From contig NC_134095.1 of assembly GCF_000715075.1 (NCBI RefSeq), forward strand, positions 51,016,806 through 51,080,805: a DNA stretch of 64,000 nucleotides. The letters run 5' to 3'. How positions within the stretch are numbered: position 1 is the first letter of the stretch; every line of letters starts with the position of its first letter. Positions 19,573-32,110 of this stretch are shown one piece after another. The DNA comes from Nicotiana tabacum (taxonomy: Eukaryota > Streptophyta > Magnoliopsida > Solanales > Solanaceae). A program made the position numbers and the translations under genes. Under the pieces are notes generated by a model. The model ran no database searches. It was not told the origin of the DNA and worked only from the letters and a program-made list of their open reading frames with translations.

Positions 19573-22500
19573 TGTTGATAACCAATTTTTCCCTATATAT
19601 TTTCTAATATGCAAAATAACTTCAAAATGGCATATATATGCATATGTAAGCATATCCAAATGTTTTATTATTTTTCCATAATTTTTAAAGGTTTTCAAAT
19701 CAATTTATTTCCATATTTTATCCAAAAAAATCAATAATTATTTCCAAATGTATTATTTTTTATATTTATTTATTGGACTTTCACAATTATGCTAAAATAT
19801 ATCTAAGATAATATTTTGCATATTTTTACAAATTTATTTAGTATTTTAAAGCTGAATTGCATATAATTGCAATATTAACCCCTTTTAAGATTTAATTGCG
19901 TTTATATATATAAAAATTAAGTCCATTATTTTTAAATTGATAATTATATATTATAAATCATTTTAGCACTGCCAATTTATTTTCAGAATTTAATATGCTA
20001 TTTTTTATAAAATAAATGGGGAAGATGGCTATTTAAAATCTAGCCAAATTTCATTTCAATTTCAGCCTAATTTGAACCCCAATTTGAGCCCAATTTACCC
20101 CGAACCAATTTCAAATTAAACCGACCCAGACCCGGACCCCTACCTAACCTTTTAAATCCCAGCCGTTGATCATTTAGATCAACGACCACCGGCTGCCCTT
20201 TCCTTTTTTAATCCTAAACGACCCCCAAAACCCTATCATTTTGATACAACCTGCCGCTTAAGAATCCCTCTTCCTCTTAAACTCTCTCTGCAACCCCATC
20301 TAAACCCTAGCTGCCGCCACCTTAATCCACCTGATTCATGGCCTTCCATGGTCATCTGAGACTTGTACCAGCCTTCCATGGCTTCTATATGTTTGGTTCT
20401 ATGGTTTCACGACCAGACTTCGAAGGATTTTGGTCCAGTCCTTGATCGACTGGTGTTCATGTCCTTTCTCTGACCATCCACGACCTTTTCCGGCCATTCA
20501 CGGCCTTTCGAGACGGGTCCTTGACCTTTTCTGGTTAGATAATTAACTTTCGAGATATTTCTCGTTTTCTTTTGGGTTTCCTGAAAACCCTAATCTCTGA
20601 GATCTTTCGATTTCTTTCACATATGCCGTAGATATGTGCTTACCATGAACTTTTAAGCATTTTTCACGAAGGTTCTTAACTTGCTTTAAAAAACGACTCT
20701 TCATTTTTTGATTAGGGTTTTTCTTAAGTTATTTCAAAACCTCTTTTCTGATTTTAACATGTTTTTGATTTTGCTATGTTTTGTTCATGTTGTCTTTCTA
20801 TCTGAGTTAGCATGTTGAAAACCCTAATTTCTTTTGGGTCTCATTCGAATTCTAAAGCTGTTTATTAAAGGAATATTTGTTGAGTTCTTGTTTGGCCTAT
20901 TTGTTTATCATATTTTAAACTCGATTGTTGTTAAAAAGACCTAGGTCTTTGAGATCTGAAATTGTTTGATTATTTGACTCGACTAAAGGATTTATTTTCA
21001 GAATCTTCTTTTCTTTATGTGCTTCATCTGATTCTGGGTTTTTATTATCTTTAAAACTCGACTATGCATGAAACCCTAGCCTTCAAAAGGTTTTCTCACC
21101 TGCTACTATGAAACCTCTGCATGTTTCTGATACTCTGTCTTCTTCCCTGTTGATTCAATGTGACTTACTTGATTACAATGCTTTGAATGTTTGCTTTACT
21201 ACTAAACCCTAGCTTATTTCTGCCACTACTGCACGTTTGTATTTTTGTCAATGAGTTTTTCTGATAACCTTGTTCACTATGTTTATATGCTGAAGTTTTT
21301 TTATTGATTGATCTTCATTTTGTGATTGATTTCAATTTTTTTCTTTTATGAACTCTAGTTTCACTTGCCTGTTAATGTTAATCGATTCTTTCCTTATTTT
21401 TCCTTACTAAATATTTCCAAAAAATAAGCATATTTCTGTACTTAGACTTGATTACTTACTCAATGCTTTTACTACTCCTTTTATGGCAATAATCAGTTTG
21501 TCTCTAAATTAATTTTCCTTCCTTATTTTTGAATCTGTCATTACCCGTTAAACAATGACTCCTTAATTAAAGGGAGTCACTTGTGTAATTGATTCTAAAT
21601 GTTGATTATTTCTATATTTGTATTAAACTTTACTTGTTACCTTACTCGTTTTTAGAAGCTATAAATACCCTGCACTTCTCTTCTTTCAAGGACACGAACG
21701 AACCTTGAGTTCTGAACACACACTTCACTAAAAACCCTCTCTCTCTTTTCTCTGTTACTATTTGGTTGCTGCCTTGTCTAGCCGGCTGAAAGCCAATGCT
21801 AGGCTGTGGAAATTTGCCTGCATTTCTTTTTGCATTTGCTTCTTTACTAGTATGTTCTAATTAATATTCCAGCATCAACAACAACATGTTTCTTTACTAT
21901 TTCCTTCACTCTCGCCTGTTTCCTACTTGTATTTAATTAATTTTCATTCCTAAAAGCATGTTGTAAATCAATATGTTTTTTTTATTTATGAATTCTGTCA
22001 GTCACTTGTTATGACTTGTTACTCCTAAACCCCATATCCCCTCTATGTGTTGTATTGCCTGACTGGTTTATGGGCATGCCAGCACCATCTATTGATGTGC
22101 ATGTCCAAACCTGACTCTTTCTAGGGTCATATGCTCCCTGCAATGTCTTCCCACACCCCTAACCCCTTTGTGCAAAAATACTGATTTTGTGTAGTGTTAG
22201 CTTTACTACTACTGTTTTACAATCACCCTTACCTCTCTCTATTTTCAACTTAGTTTTAAATCTCTGTTTCAATCACTTCCACTCTACTCTTAGACTTAGG
22301 TTCTGCCCCTCTTGTATGAGCCTTGCCTTGTGACCCATGAGCTCCCTGTGAACTTGGAAATATAAGGGTTGGCCCTTCCACACTGCACTCATCTCTATCT
22401 GGTTATGCAAACTTGGGTGTAAGCACTGCCCGGGGTCCCTTGAGACCCTTAAGGAACTTTGACACACCCAGGTCTGAGAAAGGCTCTAAAACCAATGGCA

Positions 22501-24047
22501 TTTGAAGTGGTTTGTTCCATAACTCAGAAAGGAAGTCAGGAATCTGGCCTCCTCTGATTGTAATTTCTTCTTTTTTTATAATTTTCTAATGTAAATCATT
22601 ACTGGGTCTATTATAATTTGTAATAAACATTGGGGTTGGCTAGTGAAAATGGGGATGGGTAATTATGCATGTTTAGCTATTAGAAGGGTAGAGATCATGC
22701 CTATAGGATCTATTTCTTTAAATTTATGTATGTCTCAGTTTTCCCTCTAGAGATCATGCCTATAGGAACTGTTCCTCTCATTCTGTTTGTTTTAAATTTG
22801 TATTGTTCATAGATACTATGTCTATAGGTTAGCAATAATAGATACCATATCTATAGGAACTAAAAATTGGCAACAATAGATACCATGCCTATAGGATCTG
22901 AAACCCGTCAAACTAAAATCAGTTTATCTCGTACTGTTTTGAACTAGGCTCAAACAACCTATCTTTCTTTTATTAACGCAATTTAGAAAGCATGCTTATA
23001 GGTTCTTGAATCGCTCGATTTTTAAAACTGGTCACCACTTTACTACACTTCTGAATCAGTAATAGATATTATATTCATAGGATATAGCTCAAACACTTAG
23101 GCAAGACTTAGGTGATAAAAACCATAAAATTGATCATTTCGCCTTTGTCAATTAATGACTGATGTAACCAGCAGGCAAGCCTAATTCGGACATCATATCT
23201 GAGTCATGTATCAAACTGGTTTGCCTCAACAACTAAAACTCCCCTTACCTTAGTATTTTAAATTCAGACCCTGATTGTGTTTGAGACATGCTATTTATGT
23301 GCTTTGTCTGAGGAGGTATATATGAGCCTCTTATTTGTTTACATAATTCCCATAATGTGCAGTCCTATATGTTTTGTATGTCGCTCTAGCTTTTTCACCT
23401 TTTTTTAAAAACCTAAAGTCAGCCTAATATCCCCTCCTGGACTAATAGGAAGGGACGGGTAGTAGCATGCAATAGAGGTCGAGACTATTCCGCACTTTAA
23501 TACCTTAATGGGGTGGGAAAGGTAGATATGGATATGATAACCAGTGCGCTAATACCACGTGTGTCCCCTCTTTTGAGGAGTGTCATACCGGGTATTGCAT
23601 TTATGTGATCCATATTATAAATAAACATGGGACCCGTCCCCCTTTCCTCTTAGTATTTACAGAATTATAACTTCTTTTTAAAATCCGCCCTTTAATTGCT
23701 CTTTCAAACTCTTATGTGTTTAAACTTAAATCCTCTACTATTTGAGCCTATACTTGTCTATTTGTTAAATTGCACAAATTCACAAAACTGTCTGACCGAG
23801 AACCACACTAGTGGATCCTGAGAGGTACCTAACACTCTCCCCTTAGGATAATTTTAAGTTTTTACCCTATTTCTGGTTATCAAGCGAACTTAGAAATGAA
23901 CCTCGTAGGTGTCCTAATGCACCTTAAATCATTAGGTGGAAACTATTCAAATGCAAAATCCAATTCCCAAAAGGAATGAGTTATCATATACCTAAAATGT
24001 CATAAACCCGATCTCCCGATGCAAAGAGGGAAAAATGGGGCGCGAGA
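19573..24047 (+). repeat. LTR A copy 2
   Basis: Begins with intact TGTTGATAACC and ends GGGGCGCGAGA (terminal CA altered to GA). It parallels 10345-14842 base by base with scattered differences. For example, copy 1 carries an extra local duplication of GTCAGCCTAATATCCCC near 14190-14230 that copy 2 lacks. Confidence 0.85.
21660..21667 (+). promoter_or_regulatory. TATA box in LTR A copy 2
   Basis: TATAAATA in AGCTATAAATACCCTGCAC, equivalent to 12432-12439 in copy 1. Confidence 0.6.
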
Positions 24048-26692
24048 GTAAGAACAAGTGAGAAATGACTTCAAAATTTGCAACCAGCTTTCCAATTGCA
24101 CAAAAGGGAATCTGGCTAGCACATCAAAATAGCATAAGTAAGGAAAGAATAGTATGCGCACTGAGTTGGTAACAATCAATGTGCTTTGGAATTCATGTGA
24201 AATGCAAAAGTTCGGTATATGTCAATTCATGAGCAAAATGCAACAAATAAAGGGTATTAGGTTTGAACGGATCAGAGGTATTTCCTGTGATAAGGGTGAT
24301 AGAGAAAGTGGTTAGTCAATAAATATGCAAGGTCTTTCAAGTTGAAATCAAAGTGATCATGGCAAGTGAAGAAGCGATCGCCCTCAAAGCCAAGGCCACA
24401 AACCAACCACCATATTTAAACTAACAAGTTTTCTTTGTCTAAAATAGGGATGATAGCTATGTTCATATCAAAGCTTGGAAGCTTGAATTTTTCAGGAGTA
24501 AAGCCCCAATTCTGCTTACACAAAGGCTATTGAGAAGATCACACAACACCCCTAGGAGAAGCACTTCCTAGTCTGGGTCTTTAAGGTTATACTTTTGTTT
24601 TAGGAGACGCACTTCCTAAATTGAGATTCCACCCCTAGGAGACGCACTTCCTAGTTATGGTCATTTAAATTCATTCCTAGGAGATGCACGTCCTAGTTTG
24701 AGTCATTTAAGTTTCACCCCTAGGAGACACACTTCCTAGTCTGGGTCTTTCAAGTTATATTTTGTTTCAGGAGACGCACTTCCGAAATTGAGTTTTATCC
24801 CTAGGAGATGCATTTCCTAGTCTGGGTTTTCAAGTTATATTTTGTTTTAGAAGACATACTTCCTAAATTGAGATTTTACCCCTAGGAGACGCACTTCCTA
24901 AATTGAGATTTTACCCTTAGGAGACGCATTTCCTAGTTTGGGTCATTTAAGTTCATCCCTAGGAGACACACTTCCTAGTTTGGGTCATTGAAATTCCATC
25001 CCTAGGAGACGCACTTACTAGTTTTGTTTTTTTAGGATATACTTTTAGGAGACACACTTCCTAAATTGAGATTCATTCCTAGGAGACGCACTTCCTAGCT
25101 TTGGTCATTTAAATTCATCTTTAGGAGACACACTTCCTAATTTGAGTCGTTGAAGTTTCACCCATAAGAGACACACTTCCTAAATTGAGTTTCACCCCTA
25201 GGTGATGCACTGCCTAGTCTGGGTCTTTCAGGATACACTTTAGGAGACTCACTTCCTAAATTGAGATTTCGCCCCTAGGAGACGCACTTCCTAGTTTAGG
25301 TTATTTAAGTTCAGCCCTAGGAGATGTACTTCATAGTTTGGTTCGTTCAAGTTTCACCCCTAGAAGACGCACTTCCTAGGTTTTTCAAGATATACTTTTA
25401 GGAGACTCACTTCCTAAATTGAGATTTCACCCCTAGGAGACACACTTCCTAGTTTGGGTCATTTAAGTTCAGCCTTAGGAGACGCACTTCCTAGTTTGGT
25501 TCATTCAAGTTTCACCCCTAGGATACGCACTTCCTAATCAAGGTCTTTCAAGTTATTCTTTAAGGAGACGCACTTCCTAAATTAGGATTTCACCCCTAGG
25601 AGACGCACTTCCTAGTTTGGTTCATTAAAGTTTCACCCATAGGAGACGCACTTCCTAATCAAGGTATTTAAATTTATTCTTTTAGGAGACGCACTTCCTA
25701 AATTTAGATTTCACCCCTAGGAGACGCACTTCCTAATCTGGGTCATTCATGTTTTATTTTTAATAGATGCATTTGCTAGTCGAATTTTCTTGGTTTTACT
25801 CATAGGAGACACACATCATAGTCGAGTCTTTAGTTTACTATCATCATTGCATCAATAGCATAAGTGGTTTACAGTTTTTCTAACAACTCACAAATCTTTC
25901 TAGTGCAAACTGGAGTAGAAAATTTTGTTTGTTTTGTTGTTTTGATTGCAGGCACCCACCTGGAGAACAAGGAAATTCGTTTCAGAATTATTTCAAGTTT
26001 CAAGTGAGTACTAGGCATCCACCTGGAGAACGAGGGAAGTCATTTTAGAATTCAATTCAAATTAGAAGTAGAAGAAGCTCGCGACAAGAATGCGGGTCGT
26101 TAGTCTGAGATAACCAACAGAAGTAGTCTCAATCCAGAATAAAAAAAGAAAAACAAAAAAAAAAGAAAAAAAGGAAGTGAATCCAAAATGCAGAAGCAGA
26201 GACGAGAGGTGGATTGCTCGAGATATGACTGAAGTCACGAGCACGGTGTGTCCGGTTTTGATCTGAAGAAGCCGTGGAAGAATGAATCAGCACCTACAAC
26301 TAGCAAGCATCAAGGTTCAAATCAAAAGTCTGCATGAAGAACCATTCAAGACTCAAGATCAAGCTTCAAAAAACGTATAGATAGGAATCTTTTAACTCAT
26401 TAGCTGATAGGTTTGTTTAGTTCTTTTAGATTTTGATTTTGACATAATAACAGGACCGCGGACCGGAGCCTCGACAACACCTCAATCGGCTCTCCACCTC
26501 GGTATACTCCAACACTGTTCCTACTTTTGAACTACACATGGCCTGAATTCTTTATAGCCAAGGATATGTAGGCAGCTCAGATACCAAGGCTTGGTCACAT
26601 TCTCCTTTCTTTAAGTTTTTGGTCTCTCTAAATAAGGCTCGGGTCAAAAACCTGTCTCGTCGTTCTTTGTCTGAAAACTCTTCGTGTTTCCA
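24048..26692 (+). mobile_element. Tat-like gypsy element B, 3' internal region, copy 2
   Basis: Duplicate of 14843-17475. Non-coding, with the hairpin array (24545-25835), the CCACCTGGAGAAC pair (25955-26035) and GGATATGTAGGCAGCTCAG (26562-26580) before the polypurine tract. Confidence 0.75.
24545..25835 (+). repeat. Array of hairpin-prone units, copy 2
   Basis: Same order of long and short (C/T)TAGGAGACGCACTTCCTA units as 15340-16620. Many copy-1/copy-2 differences fall in the tails or convert a unit closer to the consensus, for example TAGTAGACTC versus TAGGAGACTC. Confidence 0.88.
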
Positions 26693-26708
26693 GTCAAATA
26701 GGGGCAGC

Positions 26709-28626
26709 TGTAGACATGTAATTTTTTACCATCACCGAGATTTTATACATTTTAACGTTTAAATATTTGGTTTAGGTCTAATATCACTTACTAGTTTTAA
26801 CTCTTTTACTTTATTTTATCACAAAAAAAACAAAATTACAAAAATATTTTTATTTTTCCCTATTTAATTAAGGAATTAGGTATTTTTAGAAAAATATTAT
26901 TTTTATCCCATTTTTAATTAATGAGGAATGATTTCACAGTTTTATAGTTATTATTTTAGGAATTAATATTTTAATCTAGTAGAGTTAAAGAGCCACTTTT
27001 AAAGGTAAATTTAGCCAAAATTTGACCCAATTCGAACCTAACCCATAATTCCTAAACTCATATCCACACTTCCCTAAAAAGAGCTCACATTCTTCTAACC
27101 TTAAGGACCCCTCACCGTCGTTCCCTGTTCTTCGCTCTTAAGACCCCAACCCTGAGACCTTCACCTTATTCTCCATAACAAGACCAACGACAGACCTTAA
27201 ACCATTTCATCTAGAGACACCCTAAGTAGAGAGATCAGTAGCCTTCCACCTCCAGTCCTTCCAACGACCCCTCCATCTCCTAAGCCAAGAGGAACAGCCG
27301 TTGATGCCTCTTCACCTTACAAAAACTAGCCGCAAACCACCCTATCTCCTTCACACCTGGCCGTCGCTACCCCCAACCCCTAAGAGAAAGAACATTCCAG
27401 CTGCCCAGACTCACTATACACACATCCACGGTCAAAAAACTAAAAAAATAGATCAAAGAGGGCGGACGAAGGATACGAGCACAACAAAAATATATAAGAA
27501 CTTTGAAGTTTGATTTCAGATTCAAAATCCTACTGATTTTCATTTCATAGTTTAGCTTATTCTTCTGCTTTCAATTTTTAAAACCATGGAATCCGGCGAG
27601 TTTTGAGGTTGTTATTCAAGATCCACTCAAGTTTTCACCTCTGTTCTCGTTTAAGTTCTGGTAATCCATTTCTGTTTGAGTTTTCGGTTCCACTGAACTT
27701 TACCGGTCGAGGTCACGTTCAGTTAATTAGTTTTGCGATTCAAAGCTTTTGAGGTCCATTATTTCTTCTATCTCACTCTATGTTTGGAATAATTAACGTT
27801 TGATTAGTTGTTTGGTTTTTTGCTCTCTATGGTGTTCTATGTTTAAATGAGCTAAAGCTAATTTGCTATTCCATTATTGTTCCTTTGTGTTCGATTTCTT
27901 CTGCATAACTGCTAAGAATATTGTTTGAGCGTGATGAGATTTTGTTATCTTCATTGGATGTGATTGTTGTAGGGTTGTTATTATACTAGCATTACTAGGT
28001 TCAGTGAAAGGGTTCATAAAGATCATAACACAAAGTACATAATATTTGCATCTAACTCATTTATGTATTTTATACCTTATACAAAAAACTCATTTATGTA
28101 TTTATATAGTTGAATGAATGAAACTCATTGGACAGAAACGTTGATAGATTTACCTACATCTTTAACGGCCTCGTTCACTAACCAAATAAAAATTGATGCA
28201 AGCCAGATAATATCAGAAACAAAGAAAGTGCAAACTTAGCTAAACAGTCACTAGTAAAGTAAAGTTCAAATCTACTTGTGCAAAGAAGAAACAATAGTGA
28301 AGTAATATTTCAAAGGCCAATGTTTTCTCTATTTGCATTAAAGCCAAACCATAAAGGGATATTTGATCGATCCCAAACATTGCGCCGATCACGTCGTAAA
28401 TCCTTATTCGGGTGTGCATTTTATGCGACCCGGCCACTTCGATCAATAATAAAAATAAGCAAGTTGTAAACCGCGGGTGCATTTCATGCATCGTGATTCG
28501 CAATTCACCTACACATAAAATAGACTCCATTACGCTCAAACAAAGTGTAATTTAACATTAAAAAATGTAAAATGCAAGGCATATAACATGCTAAACCATG
28601 AATTATAGCCACACATCACATATCTA
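26709..28626 (+). repeat. LTR B copy 2 (truncated)
   Basis: Begins TGTAGACATGTAATTTTTTA after the polypurine tract at 26693-26708 and follows copy 1 up to CACATATCTA at 28626. No LTR 3' terminus is reached, so the original LTR B was already truncated there, or interrupted by the Helitron-like sequence that follows. Confidence 0.75.
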
Positions 28627-28950
28627 TTGTAGTTTCTTATATTTGAATTGCTGTTGTATTTTAATTTATATATGAGTCGTACTTCCCTAATAGAGATTTG
28701 GTGATAGGGAGATAATGTCAGTGTTCCACCATAATAGTATACTTTTTCCGCAAAACTTTGTCTATTAATGTAGGCTAAAATTTAAGTTTAAATCCGGTAA
28801 TTTTTTGCTTAATAAATAAGAGTGGGAATAGAATTAGCTTCGAATACAAAAGGTACCAAAGTTACTTAAAAATCTGCTTTTTAAAAATTTTAACAACTGA
28901 ATTTATGAAAAGAAATATTTCGCTGCGCGAAGCGCGGACTAATTAACTAG
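28627..28950 (+). mobile_element. Probable Helitron 3' end (non-autonomous)
   Basis: The right end has the Helitron signature: a GC hairpin CTGCGC-GAA-GCGCGG (28923-28937), nine AT-rich bases, then CTAG at 28947-28950, with T as the next base. Plant Helitrons end in a short hairpin followed by CTRR and insert between A and T. The left boundary is uncertain. A TC lies at 28623-28624, exactly where the duplicated LTR B path stops, so the element may be only about 330 bp, but no diagnostic 5' sequence is present. No Rep/helicase coding is seen. Confidence 0.55.
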
Positions 28951-29215
28951 TAGAAGACTCAAAAGGGGCCTATCAGTTAGTATAATTTTTATGCAACACC
29001 AATGCCATTAAATAAGCACATTAGCAAAAAGGTATAAATTCGAAGGGTATCCATATAATGTAATACTATAATATATATTATGGAAGTTCCTTTTCTTTTA
29101 ATTAATTTCTATTTGTTGTAATTATTATCTCTATTATGGTTGTTTGTGGTGACTATATAATTTTATTTTAATTGTTTTCTAAAATAATGATAATCTATTG
29201 TAAAAATTTGATTCA
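28951..29215. other. AT-rich unassigned sequence
   Basis: This has no coding potential, and I recognise no repeat. It separates the Helitron-like terminus from the LINE tail and may be original target DNA. Confidence 0.4.
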
Positions 29216-29221
29216 CATAAT

Positions 29222-29262
29222 CACAACAACAACAACAACAACAATAACAACAACAACAACAT
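29222..29262. repeat. (CAA)n microsatellite, LINE 3' tail
   Basis: CACAACAACAACAACAACAA followed by a TAA-interrupted second run. It is the reverse complement of the (TTG)n tail that ends RTE LINEs and TS-type SINEs. Confidence 0.9.
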
Positions 29263-29582
29263 ATCCAGTATTATCCCACACCGTCGGGTCTAGGGAGGAT
29301 AGTATGTATGCAGACCTTACCCCTAACTTGTAAGGATAGAGAGGTCGTTTCCAATAGACCCTCGGTTCAGGAAAGCATAAGCACCATATTAATGAAAATA
29401 TAAATAAGAAGGGACAGTACCAAAAAATCATATAAAAGCAAAAGAAAAACAACAAGACAGTAATGTGATCAACAATGAAAGAAAATAACGGTTAGTCATA
29501 AAACCTACTATCCTTAGAAAGCAAGATTGCGTGTAAATACTACTGTTATAGACACTCTAGACTACCTACTCTACTACCTTAA

Positions 29583-32107
29583 TCATCGACCCCACACCTT
29601 CCTATCAAGGGTCATGTCCTCAGTCAGCTGAAACTGTGTCATGTCTTGCCAGATCACCTCTCCCAACCTCTTCTTTGGCCTACCTCTACCTCTTCGCAGG
29701 CCCTCTAATGTAAACCTCTCACACCTCCTCACCGGGGAGTTTTTGCTCCTCCTCCTCACATTACCAAACCACTTTAGTCGCGCTTCCCGCATCTTGTCCT
29801 AAATAGGGGCCTTACCCACCTTGTTGCGAATAACCTTATTTATGATCCTATCTAACCTAGTGTGACCGCACATCCATCTCAACATCTTCATCTTCGCTAC
29901 CTTTATCTTTTGGACATGAGCGATCTTGACTGGACAACACTCAACCTTATACAACATAGTTGGTCTGAACACGACTCTATAAACTTACCCTTAAGTTTTG
30001 GTGGCACCTTCTAGTCATACAAAGCACCAGAAGCGAATCTCTATTTTGTCTATCCCGCCCCAATACGATGTGTGACATCTTTATCAATCTCTCCATCCAC
30101 TTGAATAATAAACCAAGGTAATTAAAACTCCATATCCTAGGGATTACTTGTGAGTCTAGCCTCACCTCCCCTTCCCCTCCTTGAGTCTCTCCACTGAACT
30201 TACACTCCAAGTATTCTGTCTTGTTCCTTCTCAACTTGAACCTTTAGATTCTAGGGTACCTCTAATTGCGCGTTCAACTATCTCACTTCTTGTCAATCAA
30301 TACAATATCATCTGCAAGTAAAATGCACCACAACACCTCCCCTTGGATATGGCGTGTCAATGCGTATAACCATAGCAAACAAAAAAAGGCTGAGTGTCGA
30401 CCCCTAATGCAACCCCATCATAACTGGAATATGGTCTGAGTCCCCACCCACTATCCCTACTCGGGTCTTTACTCCATCATATATGTCTTTAATCAACCTA
30501 ACGTAGGCAGCAAGTACACCTCTAGCCTTCAAACATCTCCATAAAACCTTTCTCGGTACTTTATTGTACGCCTTTTCTAAGTCGATGAACACCATATACA
30601 AGTCTTTCTTTCTCTCCCTACACCGCTCCATCAATCGCCTAACAAGGTGGATGGCTTCTATAGTCGAACGCCCAGGTATAAATCCAAACTAGTTCTCAGA
30701 AATAGACACACTCATCCTCACCCTTAGCTCTACCATTCTCTCCTAGACTTTCATAGTATGGCTAACCAGCTTGATACCCCGATAGTTATTGCAATTTTGG
30801 ATATCACCCTTGTTCTTGTATACATGAACCATCGTGCTCCACCTCTACTCTTCAGGCATCTTTTTCATTCTAAAAATGACATTTAATAACGTAGTGAGCC
30901 ACTCAAAACCTACCTTGCTTGCACTCTTCTAAAACTATACCGAGATTTCATCCGGCCCGGTCATTTTGCCCCTACTCATCTTACGAGTAGCCCTTTCAAC
31001 TTCATCAACTCTAATACGCCTACAATACCCAAAGTCACAACAACTCTCGAAGAGTTCCAAATCACCCAGTACAATGCTCATGTCACCCTCATCGTTCAAA
31101 AGACCGTGGAAATAAGTTTTCCATCTCCGACGGATAAGCCCCAAATCCAACAAAACTCTACCTTCTTCGTCCTTGATGCACTTCACCTGGTCCAGGTCAT
31201 GAGCCTTACTTTCTCACGCCTTAGCTAACTTGAACAACCTCTTATACCCATCTCGGCTCTCGATTTTCTCATATAAACGACTAAAAGCTACATTCTTGGC
31301 CGTCGTAACTGCTAGCTTTGCCTTTTTCTTAGCTAACTTATAATGTTCTTTGTTCGCCCTCTTCTCCTCTTCGTCTACACTTTCCACTACCTTCGGATAT
31401 GATGCTTTATTAGTTTTTACTTTTCCTTCCACCTCTTCATTCCACCACCGGTCTCTCGTTTGATCACCAAAGTAACCCTTTGAGAGCCCTAATACTTCTC
31501 TCGTGGATTCCCTAATGCACTACGCAGTCTTGGTCCACATAGCGCTTGCATCCCCACTACTCCTCCATGCCCCCATAGTCACCAGCTTAACCCTCAATTC
31601 CTGCGCTTTAGCTTCCATCAAGGCTCCCCCCACTTTATCCTATGTTGGCTATACATCGCCCTCTTCCTCCTCCTCCTCCTCGTGATCTAAAGGTCCATGA
31701 CCATAAGCTTTTGAAGCGTCGAGAACTTCTCACTCAGGGCGACCTTGCAATCCATGCAAAGACCTCTATCGGACTTCTTGTAGAGTAAATAATCAATCTG
31801 AGTCTCGGCCACCAAACTCAGAAAGGGACCAACTACTCCCTCTTCTTTGGAAAACTCGAGTTTGCTATCACCAAATCAAATGCTCTATCAAAGTCCAGCA
31901 GAGACGTTTCTCCTCCGTTTTTATCTCTAAAACAAAATCCACCAAGCACATCATCATATCCCCCCTAGACGTCACTCTAATGTGTCCGTTAAAATCTCCT
32001 CTTATGAAAAGCTCCTCAGTATGCGGGATACCACGCACCATCTCATCAAAATGCTCCCAGAAATGCATATTGACTTCCTCATCCAATCCTGTTTGGGGTG
32101 CATACAC
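29583..32107 (-). pseudogene. LINE endonuclease/reverse transcriptase polyprotein, degraded
   Basis: From 5' to 3' on the minus strand: an AP-endonuclease part with INVYAPQTGLDEEV and LFIRGDFNGHI (32107-31980), and a linker with RWWNEEVEGKVK-like sequence near 31440. Then the RT palm region [19 protein letters not shown] (about 30580) and the catalytic motif LADDIVLID (LADD at 30307-30318, in a different frame from neighbouring pieces). Last comes the C-terminal [15 protein letters not shown] and [15 protein letters not shown] (29792-29640). The order endonuclease then RT, without an ORF1 or RNase H, fits the RTE clade. Frameshifts and stops separate at least six pieces, so it is inactive. 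Confidence 0.85.
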
Positions 32108-32110
32108 ATT

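Larger units (their letters stand above)
19420..28626. repeat. 9.2 kb tandem segmental duplication, copy 2
   Basis: Second copy of 10191-19409. It contains the last 150 bp of the element-A 3' UTR, a polypurine tract, LTR A (19573-24047), the element-B 3' region with its hairpin array (24545-25835), a polypurine tract, and truncated LTR B (26709-28626). It ends with CCACACATCACATATCTA at 28626, after which the sequence leaves the copy-1 path. Open frames at 22273, 26062, 27301, 28240 and 28278 are chance frames in repeats. Confidence 0.92.

Noticed and set aside
10345..24047. LTR A copies 1 and 2 as the two LTRs of a single element
   Set aside because: Similarity extends 155 bp upstream of both LTRs and continues 4.6 kb downstream through LTR B. 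No PBS follows the first copy, and no coding region lies between them. A segmental tandem duplication explains the pattern; an element with two LTRs does not.
28240..28539. 99-codon minus-strand frame
   Set aside because: It is in LTR B copy 2. Copy 1 (19010-19320) breaks the frame, and the sequence is non-coding U5-like.
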